NCBI RefSeq assembly: GCF_014529535.1
Contig: NW_023503372.1
Coordinates: 2,331,772-2,395,771, forward strand
Origin: Bradysia coprophila
Taxonomy: Eukaryota > Arthropoda > Insecta > Diptera > Sciaridae
Length of the DNA: 64,000 bases
Direction: 5' to 3'
The position numbers and the translations under genes were made by a program. The notes beneath the pieces were generated by a model. It was not told where the DNA came from. It worked only from the letters and a program-made list of their open reading frames with translations, and did not search any database. This document shows positions 15,001 through 24,200 of this stretch, one piece after another; the first letter of the stretch is position 1; each line of letters begins with the position of its first letter.

Positions 15001-17015
15001 CGGAACTATTTTTTACAGATACAAATCGTGGAAGCGACGATGGTTTATACTGAATGACAATTGTTTATACTACTTCGAGTATACGACTGACAAAGAGCCT
15101 CGGGGAATCATACCGTTGGAAAATATTTCGGTAAGTTCGCCTATTTTCGTGGAACATTTTGTGTACATCTGTTGCTCATAAAATTCTTGTTTCAGGTGCG
15201 AGAAATTCAAGACAGAAATAAGCCTCACTGCTTCGAATTGTACGCTTGTGGGGGAGCTGATATCATCAAAGCGTGTAAAACAGACTCTGAAGGAAAGGTG
15301 AGTTGACTCATGCGGTTTTAAGTTTAGAAACGATCGCTGACCCTAAAACAACATTAGTGAAAATATTCATTGAAATCTATGGAGGACAGTGGTCAAAACG
15401 AAGAAATGAACTTTGCGGTTTATGGTAATGTCTCGACCACTGTTTCTCTTTGCGACTTGTGTTTGCTTTGAGGACGTTTAATTATTCAGTATTGTCGGTT
15501 TTTCTGTTGCTACACTACCCCTTCCTTCTATGAAACCGTAAAGGTAAATAAAATTTTCCCTTTTCACCAATCCATCCACGCCCACGCATTCACTCAATGA
15601 ACCTATCTATCACATCAACAGACAGGTTATCTTTTAACGTTCGTCTTGTTCGCATGAAAATGAGAGTGACGGGCAGGTAGGAAATAGCTGCATTTGAATT
15701 TCAAATTAAATTTCAAATTAAATTGGAATTTTCGGTATGGAAAATTTTCCGTCATTTAAACTTTTCACCATTCAAGAAACGGTAAAACTATTTGCCCTCG
15801 AGTGCGAGTAGTCTTGAAATGTCGTTCAACTGCCATATGAAACAAGCCATTCGACGGAAAAAAATGCAGCGTTGTAAAATGTAATAGTTTCTAAAAGGTA
15901 AAAGGTGGTCGGTACATCCTATAGACGTGAACTCACTCATAGTCAGTCGATCTGTTACTTCTTTTGTTCAAAGTATCGTTTAGTGCTTGACACAAAATCT
16001 TTTACTTAGTTTGTTTTAACCTACATTTTGCTCCATAAGAGGAAAAGCCGTTTCTACACAGTTTTTGTTGAAGTACAGGATAGAGATCGGTTCCAAATAA
16101 ACTAAAATCGAAGCTGAACCTTGAAACCCTATCTATGGACGGTCGCTTTCGTTTTTATTTTTGAACATCTTAACCATAAACCACCAAGTATACGCAACTC
16201 TAACTGACCCCTTCCTCTTCGATCTAATTTAATTTCCCTTTTAAAAATAACACAACAATGCCATCAACCCGAATTGTTTTCTTATACACGGTCGCGTGGG
16301 GTGTCAAACCCCAGGGTACTGTCAGGGCAAATAGGGTCTTTTAGTTAGAAAAGTGGGTAAAATTAGACTACTTTTGTGAACGTCCAGAGGTTCCTCTGAA
16401 TCCGAAACGCAATGAAGAAACTGTTTTCACTGCACGCTACTCTGTTTTGCAATGACACCAAACATACACGGTTAGTGTAACGATGAATGTACCACCTACC
16501 TTTAAAGTGTAAATTTGAGACTCAGTTCCTACTAATCGAATAATTCCATGATTCGATGAAACAACATTTGTATGCAGCAACTATTCCTGCAAGTCTATGT
16601 TTTCGAAATCACTTCTGTGGACGGATGCAAATCCATCTGTTTTCATTTCTCCTACACACTGTCATGTACATATCGGTTCCAACAAGCTATGAGGATTTTT
16701 TTTTTATAAAGTTGTATCTGCTTCTGGGACTTAATACCTATCTAGAAATACAAAGAAAAAATTTCTAAAATATCGGCCCGATTTTGGCAATGTTATCCTC
16801 AAAAGAATCCCTCCCAATTGGTTGGAAATTTTCTTAATTATTTTATTTTCTCATCCTTCCAGGTCGTCGAAGGTAAGCACACAGTGTATCGTATGTCAGC
16901 CGCAGCAGAAGAGGATAAACTGGAATGGATTAAGTGTCTGAAGCAATCCATAAGCCACAATCCATTTTATGATATTTTAGTACAGCGTAAGAAAAAAGCT
17001 TTGGCCAACAGTTAA
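1..17015 (+). CDS. step: Cytohesin / steppke Arf-GEF (5'-partial, 8 coding exons)
   Basis: Coding exons: 1-263 (open at the left edge), 4183-4315, 6409-6507, 8913-9012, 14576-14956, 15019-15130, 15196-15297, 16863-17015; all phases match, giving about 446 visible residues. The N-terminal part is Asn/Ser-rich and then reads [16 protein letters not shown], the cytohesin coiled-coil end. The Sec7 domain spans exons 2-5 and keeps the catalytic glutamate finger in [13 protein letters not shown]. The PH domain ([20 protein letters not shown]) has the two-glycine beta1-beta2 loop, which in vertebrate cytohesins gives high PIP3 selectivity. A polybasic tail ([11 protein letters not shown]) ends it. 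The family activates Arf1/Arf6 at the plasma membrane and acts in insulin signalling and furrow formation in Drosophila. The start codon and any upstream exons lie outside the window. The fourth intron hosts another gene on the opposite strand. Confidence 0.95.
264..4182 (+). other. First visible steppke intron (3.9 kb)
   Basis: Bounded by donor AAG|GTAAAC and acceptor TTTCAG|CAAATC. It is AT-rich and holds no convincing coding sequence. The only clear structure is the terminal-inverted-repeat element at 2431-3488, listed separately. The reading frames at 2464-2785 lie within that element and are not genes. Confidence 0.85.
2431..3488 (+). mobile_element. ~1.06-kb non-autonomous element with CCCGTACGAA ends
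   Basis: The left end reads TAGACCCGTACGAAGTAC and the right end, reverse-complemented, reads TAGACAGCCCCGTACGAAGT, so the termini are imperfect inverted repeats. Inside is a pyrimidine-patterned run of GTCC then GTCT tetranucleotides (about 2559-2597) and, near the right end, tracts of TATAGCT/TATATAC units. No transposase frame is visible. A diverged inverted copy sits at about 5486-6225, supporting a dispersed family. The superfamily is not assigned because no clear target-site duplication was found. Confidence 0.7.
5486..6225 (-). mobile_element. Diverged inverted copy of the CCCGTACGAA element
   Basis: The right end reads, on the minus strand, TAGACCTGTACGAAGAACGT, then AGGTCTTATAG, matching the left end of the copy at 2431. 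The GTCTGTCTGTCTG run is shortened (complement of about 6158-6171). The left boundary, GACCCGTACGAATGG near 5488, matches the opposite terminus. The internal TATAGCTCAATATA satellite is much expanded here (5619-5777). Confidence 0.6.
5619..5777. repeat. TATAGCTCAATA / TATAGCTATATA tandem satellite
   Basis: Degenerate tandem units of about 10-12 bp (ATAGCTCAAT, ATATAGCTGT) inside the terminal-inverted-repeat element. The unit is related to the short TATATAGCT tracts near the right end of the copy at 2431-3488, so the array probably expanded within the transposon. Confidence 0.75.
6508..8912 (+). other. Third visible steppke intron (2.4 kb)
   Basis: AT-rich non-coding sequence between donor ATCG|GTGAGT and acceptor TTGCAG|GCGATT. 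I see no gene or clear mobile element. Short reading frames here lack homology and codon structure. Confidence 0.75.
9553..9716. mobile_element. hAT-like MITE, copy 1 (164 bp)
   Basis: Begins CAGTGCCGCCTTTT and ends AAAAGCGGCACTG, a 13-bp terminal inverted repeat. CAGTG ends are typical of hAT elements. The flanks TTGGAAT (9544-9550) and TTGGAATG (9717-9724) look like a decayed 8-bp target duplication. A second 164-bp copy is at 56753. It lies in the steppke intron that also holds the beta-galactosidase gene. Confidence 0.85.
9884..10000 (+). repeat. TTACTTC-family dispersed repeat, paired copy A
   Basis: Two motif copies, at 9891-9911 (ATCTATTACTTCGTTTGA) and 9951-9975 (ATCTTCTACTTCATTAGT then TTTAAC), 60 bp apart, followed by an ATATAGAAG tail and then a TATTGACGTCGCTG stretch shared with other copies. 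Confidence 0.65.
10791..13825 (-). CDS. Secreted/anchored beta-galactosidase, glycoside hydrolase family 35
   Basis: Ten exons on the minus strand: 13825-13763, 13516-13196, 13123-12965, 12906-12837, 12554-12284, 12226-12153, 12094-12026, 11957-11458, 11401-11150, 11093-10791; 693 residues. Residues 1-21 form a signal peptide ([19 protein letters not shown]...). The donor of exon 1 is uncertain: GTTGGT at 13762 or GTATCG at 13768, both phase 0. GH35 landmarks are [20 protein letters not shown], acid/base Glu in VENEY (about E185), nucleophile Glu in NSEFYPGW (about E269) and [13 protein letters not shown]. It should hydrolyse terminal beta-galactose in the lysosome, gut lumen or at the cell surface. 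The C-terminus ends in Asn/Gly/Ser-rich sequence and then a hydrophobic run, [19 protein letters not shown], resembling a GPI-anchor signal or a tail membrane segment. The whole gene lies inside an intron of steppke, antisense to it. Confidence 0.93.
14350..14440 (+). repeat. TTACTTC-family dispersed repeat, paired copy B
   Basis: Motif copies at 14354-14374 and 14384-14411 (ATCTTTTACTTCATTTG then TTTTAACATT). The tail CACTATTTATAAGAC matches the copy at 60031-60080. It lies just upstream of the steppke exon at 14576. Confidence 0.65.
15298..16862 (+). other. Last steppke intron (1.6 kb)
   Basis: Non-coding. It contains a paired TTACTTC-family repeat at 15949-16040 and a short GC-rich hairpin GGGGTGTCAAACCCC near 16298-16312. 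No gene seen. Confidence 0.75.
15949..16040 (+). repeat. TTACTTC-family dispersed repeat, paired copy C
   Basis: First unit ATCTGTTACTTCTTTTGT then TCAAAGTATCGTTTAG (15950-15983). Second unit ATCTTTTACTTAGTTTG then TTTTAACCTACATTTTGC (from 15997). The first unit nearly matches the one at 59984-60020, including the AAAGTATCG extension. Confidence 0.7.
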
Positions 17016-17224
17016 TGAATGTAAAAAAATGTCCAACGAACAAAGACTTTATTATTATTAATAATTATTAATATTGTAAACTATAAAACAATTTAGACAT
17101 GGAAAGTAATTCAACGTTGAACATTTTGTGATATGGCATTATTCAAAAACGAGAAACCGAATGATGATGATGATGAAGAAGAGGAAGAAGAAGAAAATTT
17201 ATTCATTTTTTTAGTGAAATTTAA

Positions 17225-17287
17225 AATAAAATATTTTCAAAAAGGTTATGTGGCACTGGGTAGTGGTGCTGGTGCCTAATGAAATAA
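17225..17287 (+). terminator. step: Steppke poly(A) signal cluster
   Basis: Two AATAAA hexamers, at 17225-17230 and 17282-17287, 210-270 bp after the stop codon. Which is used cannot be told from sequence alone. Confidence 0.5.
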
Positions 17288-18078
17288 AGTGAGAACACAC
17301 AGATTCTGTCTATGATATCGTATACCGTATTTCCAATGTTTTTCCGACTCAGACCCTTAGCTTATTTATTATATTTTAGTAATCTCTCCTCCAAACAAAT
17401 AAATAAATTTACCAAAAAAAAAGCGAAACAAAATCTAAAAATGAAAGCAAAAAACAAATCAAACGTGAAATGATGCGAACAAACCCTTTATTTGAGACTG
17501 ACGAATATTAATCAATTTTTGTTGTGTTGTGTACCAATGTTACAATTTTTTAGTGCGGTTTTTGAAAAACGAACTTATGGATATGGGGGAAAAAAGAAAA
17601 GGGAAAGGGGGTCGATTTATGCGATAAACAATTTCTTTAGTTTGCCTTTTGGAATAAATGGTCGTTATCTCTGCATGTTGTTTGAGAGGCTTTTAAAGAT
17701 CAATGTATTAAACAAAAACAAATGCTCGATATGCTTAGAAGTTTAGTTTTTCTCTTTTGAATTTTAGTTTTTTTTCTATAAATGATTGTAACTTTGTTGA
17801 AATGAAATGATTTATTGTTGTACATAGTGACGGAGATTAAGTTAATTGCTATAAGTGAAAAGAATGTTGAATCCGCATAAGCATACACATTACACATATT
17901 GTAAAAAAAAACATGAAAATAAACGACGATGTAATACAAACTTGTGTTGGTTCATTCAGCTGTTCTCCAATCGTATTCCGATAATTTGGTCTCGCCACAG
18001 TCTCAGTGTAAAACTTCTATATTTTTTAAACATATAATAAGCAACATCGAACAAAAAACATTCATGAAATATGCCGTG

Positions 18079-18133
18079 TAAAGCCGAAACACCGTATCGC
18101 ATTTGTATATTTGCTAAAAAGTTTCCGAGAGCT
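18079..18133 (+). repeat. Half copy of the ACACCGTATYGCATT fold-back repeat
   Basis: TAAAGCCGAAACACCGTATC followed by GCATTTGTATATTTGCTAAA and GAGAGCTT. This matches the left arm of the complete fold-back element at 43162-43328. No matching right arm is present here. Confidence 0.65.
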
Positions 18134-19986
18134 TAATAATGAATTTACCAAGGTATCGAACGACTGAGATTCAAGTCACATCCGATCCGAATGATCGATG
18201 GCTCTATAGAATCGTTAGTCTCCCCTGAGTTGTAAAGAGTTGTAGAGTTGTAAAAGTGAGCTGTGTCGCATGTTGAATAATATTTATTTGTGAACTAAAA
18301 GTTGAATTATTTCGCCAATAAACAGACGATTTATTTGGAAGTGTGCAGGTTTGTAGTGCTTAGAAAGACGCTGCGATACATACTCAAAAAAGGTCGGGAG
18401 GCCCGTGTGTGGAAGCGCTAGACATTGAAAACCAGTATATGGTTTTCGGTTTCGGAATCTTTTGGACAGCAGCGACCAAACAAGTTTGACAATGGATAGT
18501 AGAGAGTCCAACGATACTACGGATGCCGTTGGCCGTCGCTGTCCAAGGTTGTGACAGAAAATAGAGAAAATTCGACTACGTCGGAGATCTTCTAAGGGCT
18601 CCTCTGCCGCCATAAAGCCACTAAAAAACGAAAAACCTATCAGACCTCGTTACTACGATACCAACGATACCAAACACGCGTGGTTTATTAGTAAATGTGA
18701 CACAGAGTACGTCTATGTGAAGAATAATTATGGAGGAAGAAAAATGCCAAAAAATTCTTTAAGACACTCTCAATCCTCTGTCTTCGCATTGCCTATGCTA
18801 TTTTGCTCTGAAAAAAAATGGATATTGCATTTGCTCGGGTGACTTTTAAACTTTTTTTGAACCCCTCGTCGACAAATAACGATTCCACAAACAAGTGAAG
18901 TAGCAGATTTAATCGTAAGTCTCCTGATCATATTAAAGTTTACTACGAAAGCAGCCTGACTAATATAACTAAAAGGTGAGAACCAGAACTGTATATAAAA
19001 CGAAATCGGGCTTCGCAGCTTACAATAAGAAAAGCATCTCCTATAAAAGTAGTCACCCTTAGAGAACGACTGCAAGGCAAGTTGTTAATTTATATATGAG
19101 TCTTAGCAATACCGTCAAGCTATCGAATTTTGAGACTTCCAAATTACGCCATAGCTTTTGCTTGGAAAATTAAGACAATCGAAACCTCTGTCCAAGAAGT
19201 CTCCCCGATCATAGGGAATATTTTTGAAAAAGATGTTCTCGAAGAATATAGACCTATGAAAATTCTACTGCGAAAGGTGCCGATGGTCCTAAAGGTGTCC
19301 CTTCCGACATCGCCCAACATCGAAAATCTGACCCTTCAGACTTTTCCTTATATTTCCTTACAATTGATTATGATTAGCTTGTGGTGTGAGGTTGTAATGG
19401 AGGTCTGGTACTACCACCATGTACCCTTCGGCGAACAACCTGACACCACTTTTTTATCATTTTAGAATGGACTTTTTGAACGTATCCACGAAGCCCCCTA
19501 AGGCAGTGTAGACACTGCAAACGGCGCTGGTGAGTCGATGACACCTTGGCCAGTATGCATACACAATATTCTATGATAGCAGTTGTACTCTTTTACATCT
19601 TTTTCAGAATATTTATGTCCTAACGAGCACTTATCGAGCCTCTCTCGCCATTTTGTGTATTTAATGACACATTAAAAATGCAGGTGCCCTACAAGGCAAC
19701 AAATGGAAACAATTAGGACTCCTAATTTAGGAGAGTTCAGTTTATGTTATTGTTCAAATTGGTCCATACAGTGCCTGAGCCGTTCTAAATTCATACAGAA
19801 CTTTTAGACGCCAAATTTCCATAATTTCTTTTGGGAATAATTCTCTAAGAAGAAATTTTGATATCTTTCTATCTTACAAGCCAGTAAAATTCGTTCAAAC
19901 TTCTTGTTCATTCACTGCATTTGTTTCTTTAATAAAACTTTAACCAAATAATATAAAAAAAATCTCTCCTCAAACTCAGACCATTT

Positions 19987-21386
19987 TTACTTTTCCTGCT
20001 TCTCCGAATCGGCTGACGGCGGGTGCTCCAATACAGTATCCACAATACCCAATTCCTTAGCTTCATCCGCACTCAAAAAATGATCACGTTCCATTTTGCT
20101 ATACAGTAGATCGTACGGTTGTTTCGTGTGCTTAACATAAATGTTCGTCAAATTCTTTTTCAATCTATTTATCTCGGCTGCTTGAATTTCAATATCAGTC
20201 GCTTGACCCTGAAAAATTTACGGTTCCCCATGTCAATACGTCTAAAGTTGTTCGGGAGTATCAACACAATACCTGAGCTCCACCGGAAACTTGATGGATC
20301 ATTATTCTGGCATTTGGTAGAGCGTGTCTCATTCCGGGTGCTCCAGAAGATAGTAGCAAAGATCCCATTGATGCTGCCTGACCAACACACCTGGGTCGTA
20401 AAGAAAAATATTGAGAATTGTTTGGAAGGCTAGTACTGCTTCACATGGTAAAACTTGTTTGCATTTCTCGCTGATACAACCGTCACACCAGAGATTCACA
20501 ATTTCACATTAATAGAGCGTGTGCGATTTTGAGAAAAAAGTTTCATATTTTATTAAAAAGAAGATTTACCATGAAAACCATTGAAAAAAATATTTAATTT
20601 TTTTTATAGAAATTATTGAAAAATATTGTTGCCATCCCGATGCCATCCCACTTATTAGAATCTTAGTAAGAATCCAATTAGAATGAATTAGAATGGTTCG
20701 GATATCCTTTTATTTTCATTCAAATTACAGCTTTTAAAGTGAGATATAAAATCAAGCAGACATTTTTCAGATATTCTGTTTACACTTTTGTTCTACAGAA
20801 TAATAATCTACATCAATTAAAAATAAATTATTTATACTGCACACGGTCTATTGTACCAATAAAACCCGTAATAGCTGCACGTAATGAGTCAATATTTTGC
20901 GGTCACTTACCAGGTGGCGACTGGTGCTTTAATGTATTGCATTGTGTCGTATATGGCTAGACCAGCAGTGACACTACCTCCAGGGGAATTAATGTACATG
21001 TGAATCGGCTTTGTGCTGCTTTCAGACTATATGAATCAAACGGTAATTCACAGAAAAAACTTTACAGCAAAATAGAGATCAGACCTGCAGGAACAGTAGC
21101 TGGGCCACAATTAACGAACTTAAGTCATCATGAACCGGTCCCATTAGGCAAATGATTCTTTCTTTCAATAGACGTGAGAAAATGTCGTAAGCCCTTTCGC
21201 CACGACCCGTCTGCTCAACAACGATTGGAACTAAATTTAGGCTACTCGTCAGACTCGTATGAATTTTACTGTGTGGCACGATTGAAGCCTATGTTTCGAT
21301 GAAAGACATGAAATTACTAATTTTCAATTAATTCGAATCTAACGTACGTTCACAGCTTTTGAAAGTATCCTCGCCAATTTCATCAT
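19987..21386 (-). CDS. ClpP: ATP-dependent Clp protease proteolytic subunit, mitochondrial
   Basis: Five exons: 21386-21348, 21288-21085, 21026-20911, 20390-20273, 20208-19987; phases match and the product is 232 residues. The N-terminus ([13 protein letters not shown]...) is basic and hydrophobic, fitting a mitochondrial presequence. The peptidase core begins [20 protein letters not shown]. The catalytic triad is complete and correctly spaced: Ser127 in GQAASMGS, His152 in IMIHQ, Asp201 in MERDHFLS. Fourteen such subunits form a barrel that degrades unfolded matrix proteins with ClpX. The C-terminal extension ([13 protein letters not shown]) is short, as is usual for animal ClpP. It is head to head with the twin-chromodomain gene, 971 bp apart. 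The start codon is the first of two adjacent ATGs. Confidence 0.96.
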
Positions 21387-22357
21387 TTTTTGTGTCTTTG
21401 CTGTTTATTACTTTTCCCGAATTCAGTTTACGAAACACAATTTGATAGCACTTTCAACTCTCTCTTCGCTAGTCAACGTAAAATAATGGTAATCAAATTC
21501 GAAGTGCAATGACAGTTGTTCAAATCAGCTGATTTTTTCATAGCCGACGTAATCACATAAATGTAGCCATCTTATTGTTAGAGAGGGATTTTTTTTTGAA
21601 AAATAGTTCTTTTAAAGCAGGTTGGTGCCCTTCTGGGGAAGCAATTTTGATATGTATGTATTACCTATTGATTGATAACGAACTCTCCTTCATCTTTAGG
21701 AAAATAACGGTTTAAAGTCAGAAATGTAAATGAGATATGTATAAAAGGATCTCTGCACACTAATGCCGTTTATCCCTTGACAGTTTGTATAAACATTGAA
21801 AACTCCACACTCCGCATCCTTTCTAGAAAGAACTGTCAGGTAAACGAAGAGCTAAACGGCGTCAGTACGCAGAGGCCTAAAACGCATGCACATTACTCAA
21901 ACCGAGAAGAAAGGGTAAACTTCGATCTAGCTTTGAGCTTTAAAGCACGAAACGCCCTATTTAAAGTACTCAGTTTTCAATGAACTCCAATGAGAGTACA
22001 CTTTCATTGATGAAAACTGCTCGTCCTTTACCTTTTATTTTGACGTAAACGTTAAGTAAACAGAATGAAATGCGGATTAAGCTTCACCTAGCGTTTGATG
22101 AAAAATTTCTCAAATTCTTTACGCTTTCAGCTTCTATAATCAAGAATCTACGGACGATTTGCGAGGAACGCCTTAAAAATTTTTAACAACCCTTACAAAA
22201 TCGACCACAGTCACTGTCGTCAATGCTGTCATAAATGTCACAAAGCAACAGGAACTCAAACTAAATGTGATTGCTGTGCAAGCCGTTGGAATGCTTCAAA
22301 ACTGGTAGAGATTATATGTAAGCAATTAAATTGATAGGACGAAATCCGGCTGGTAAA
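21387..22357. other. Divergent promoter region between ClpP and the twin-chromodomain gene
   Basis: 971 bp separating two head-to-head start codons. No TATA box or repeat is obvious. Both promoters presumably lie here; which part serves which gene cannot be told. Confidence 0.5.
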
Positions 22358-23138
22358 ATGTCGAAAACGGGCAGATTCTATCCTATCGAGGAAATTGTTA
22401 AGAAGCGCACTCGAAAAGGAAATGTGGGTTAGATGTTGTTCATGCACATGTACCAAGAACTGATTGCTGTCATTTTGCGGTCTAGGTTGAATATTATGTA
22501 AAGTGGAAGGGTTACTCGTCCAAATCAAATTCTTGGGTACATGCAAGCTGGTTTAAAGAATCACCGAAAAAGGTAAGCCACTTTCGCTGATAATAACGGT
22601 AAATGTGTGTTGAATGAAATTTTTCCGTTTCAGGAACGTCAGCCAAAGAAAACGACGACCAAACATGTTCGTCAATCGACAACAAATCGAATCTCTAAAG
22701 CCAATCCTCAAACAACAAAGAAGAGCACCACCAAAACGGCTTTAATTGCCGCAGCAGCTAAAATAAGCTCTCAGGTCGGCCTTACAAAAGGAAGGAAACG
22801 TACCACCAAACCAGAATCTTTCGCTCAAACAAGTCCAACAACTACAGCGAAGAAAAGCTCAAAAGCCAATCCTCGATCAAAGAAGTCGGAAGAATTTTAC
22901 GAAATCGAGCGAATTTTAGGCAAGCGGATTGTAAATAGTAAGGTTGGTTAGGGTTTTCTATTTTCAAACCCGATTCCGATTTATTCGGTTGCAAACTTCA
23001 CCCATTTTTCAGGTTGAGTACCTCGTTCACTGGAAAGGCTTCAGCAGAGACGAAAGTTCGTGGGAACCGGAGGGTCCCTTGAAAAGTGATTATGTTCAGG
23101 TGTACTGTCATTCGTTAAGAAACGCATTTCTGGACTAA
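22358..23138 (+). CDS. Small protein with two chromodomains
   Basis: Four exons: 22358-22423, 22486-22572, 22634-22942, 23013-23138; all introns phase 0; 195 residues. Chromodomain 1 (about residues 6-47) has FYPIEEIVKKR and VEYYVKWKGY, with aromatic-cage candidates Y8, W29 and Y32. A Lys/Thr/Ser-rich basic linker follows (about 48-135, many KKTTTK-like runs). Chromodomain 2 (about 137-180) has FYEIERILGKR and VEYLVHWKGFSRDESSWEPE, with Y140, W161 and F164. Both domains are split by an intron at the identical codon, just before VEY. In the first domain the usual WEP is replaced by WVHASWF. No chromoshadow domain is seen, so it is not a standard HP1. Methyl-lysine histone binding is the family expectation. 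A possible poly(A) signal AATAAA lies near 23347. It could be a lineage-specific HP1-like protein or a domesticated transposon chromodomain. Confidence 0.82.
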
Positions 23139-23634
23139 AATGCAACTTCATCTGTGTCTGTTTTGTATAATATAAATGTAAATAATGGCAAGACGAAACG
23201 GAGCACAATTCGGAATAATAAGAATTTTGTAAATATTTTGTTATATTATCGAAATAGTCAGCGCAGTAATGTCCTGTTCAATTCTATTTAAAAATTACAA
23301 TTTTTGGCAACTCAATTATGAAAATTGAATTAGCTTTCAAGATCTAAAAATAAATGAGTCTAATGTTCAACATTGCATTGTTTTATGGTTTACCATTCTC
23401 TGTTGCCCACAACAATTCTCTATATTCAGTTAAAATGTGGACGTTCAGAAACGCTGCGAAATTTTGGGACAGGGTGGAATATCCTTGCGAATATTGAAGC
23501 ATTGCTGTGCCAAGCGAGAACAGTGTGAAAGTGAGTTTTAGTTAGCTTTAGAGCATTGATGAGCTTTCACGAGCTTATATAAATTTTGCAGTGGAATTCC
23601 TAGGAAGTTTAAATAATTTCACGAATTACGATAA

Positions 23635-23781
23635 GAGGTCGTTCATAGATTACGTAAAGCAGGAAGGGCAGGGCCTGCGTGATGGTCCATACATTTTTTT
23701 TTGACATTCTCATACATCTTCCGTGATAGGAAGGTTCTCAAAAATCCCAATTTTTGCCATACGTAATTTATGAACGACTCT
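23635..23781. mobile_element. Harbinger-like MITE (147 bp)
   Basis: Ends GAGGTCGTTCATAGATTACG and, inverted, AGAGTCGTTCATAAATTACG. Flanked by the 3-bp duplication TAA at 23632-23634 and 23782-23784. Three-base TWA targets are characteristic of PIF/Harbinger. It has no coding capacity. Confidence 0.75.
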
Positions 23782-24174
23782 TAACCCAGTTATCGTCTCT
23801 GTTTCTACAGTGATAGCAAAAGTAAGGAGAAAAGCTTACTCAAAGATGTTGCATGTAAGTGTTCCTTTGTTTTGTGTCAGCTGGCTGGACAGACCAGATA
23901 TTTATTACTCCGAATCATGAATCCATTAAACGACATGACATTTCTGGTCCTTTATAAACAACGAGGAGACGAATGAATGAAATTCAAGGATGGTCCATGT
24001 ATGACACTCAGGTACCTTCTTTGCGCCTTCTCTCGACATCTGCGACATGAAAAGTCTGAGAGGCATTCATGTCAATGCTTCTGAAACGGGATGCTAACTT
24101 CAAGGACGTAAAAAAAATTCTTTCCTGGCTGCTTGAATACAGTAAGAAGAGTCAACGAAGGACTAGCACTAGAA

Positions 24175-24180
24175 TTTATT
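24175..24180 (-). terminator. MCMBP: MCMBP poly(A) signal
   Basis: TTTATT on the plus strand is AATAAA on the minus strand, 21 bp beyond the MCMBP stop codon. Confidence 0.6.
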
Positions 24181-24200
24181 GAGCCAGTACTTCCTTTACA

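Larger units (their letters stand above)
17016..19986. other. Steppke 3' UTR and steppke-ClpP intergenic region
   Basis: Candidate steppke poly(A) signals AATAAA occur at 17225-17230 and 17282-17287. A GAT/GAAGAG purine run is at 17162-17195. A half copy of a fold-back repeat is at 18079-18133. Reading frames at 18284-18613 (-) and 19130-19465 (+) have no recognisable product and may be remnants of unknown repeats. Confidence 0.6.
23139..24200. other. Convergent intergenic region, chromodomain gene to MCMBP
   Basis: Contains AATAAA near 23347 for the plus-strand gene, a Harbinger-like MITE at 23635-23781, and the complement of AATAAA at 24175-24180 for MCMBP. No gene seen. Confidence 0.65.

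Noticed and set aside
18284-18613. 109-codon minus-strand open frame after steppke
   Set aside because: No recognisable domain, no splice context and both flanks are AT-rich non-coding sequence; could be a decayed repeat but cannot be supported as a gene.
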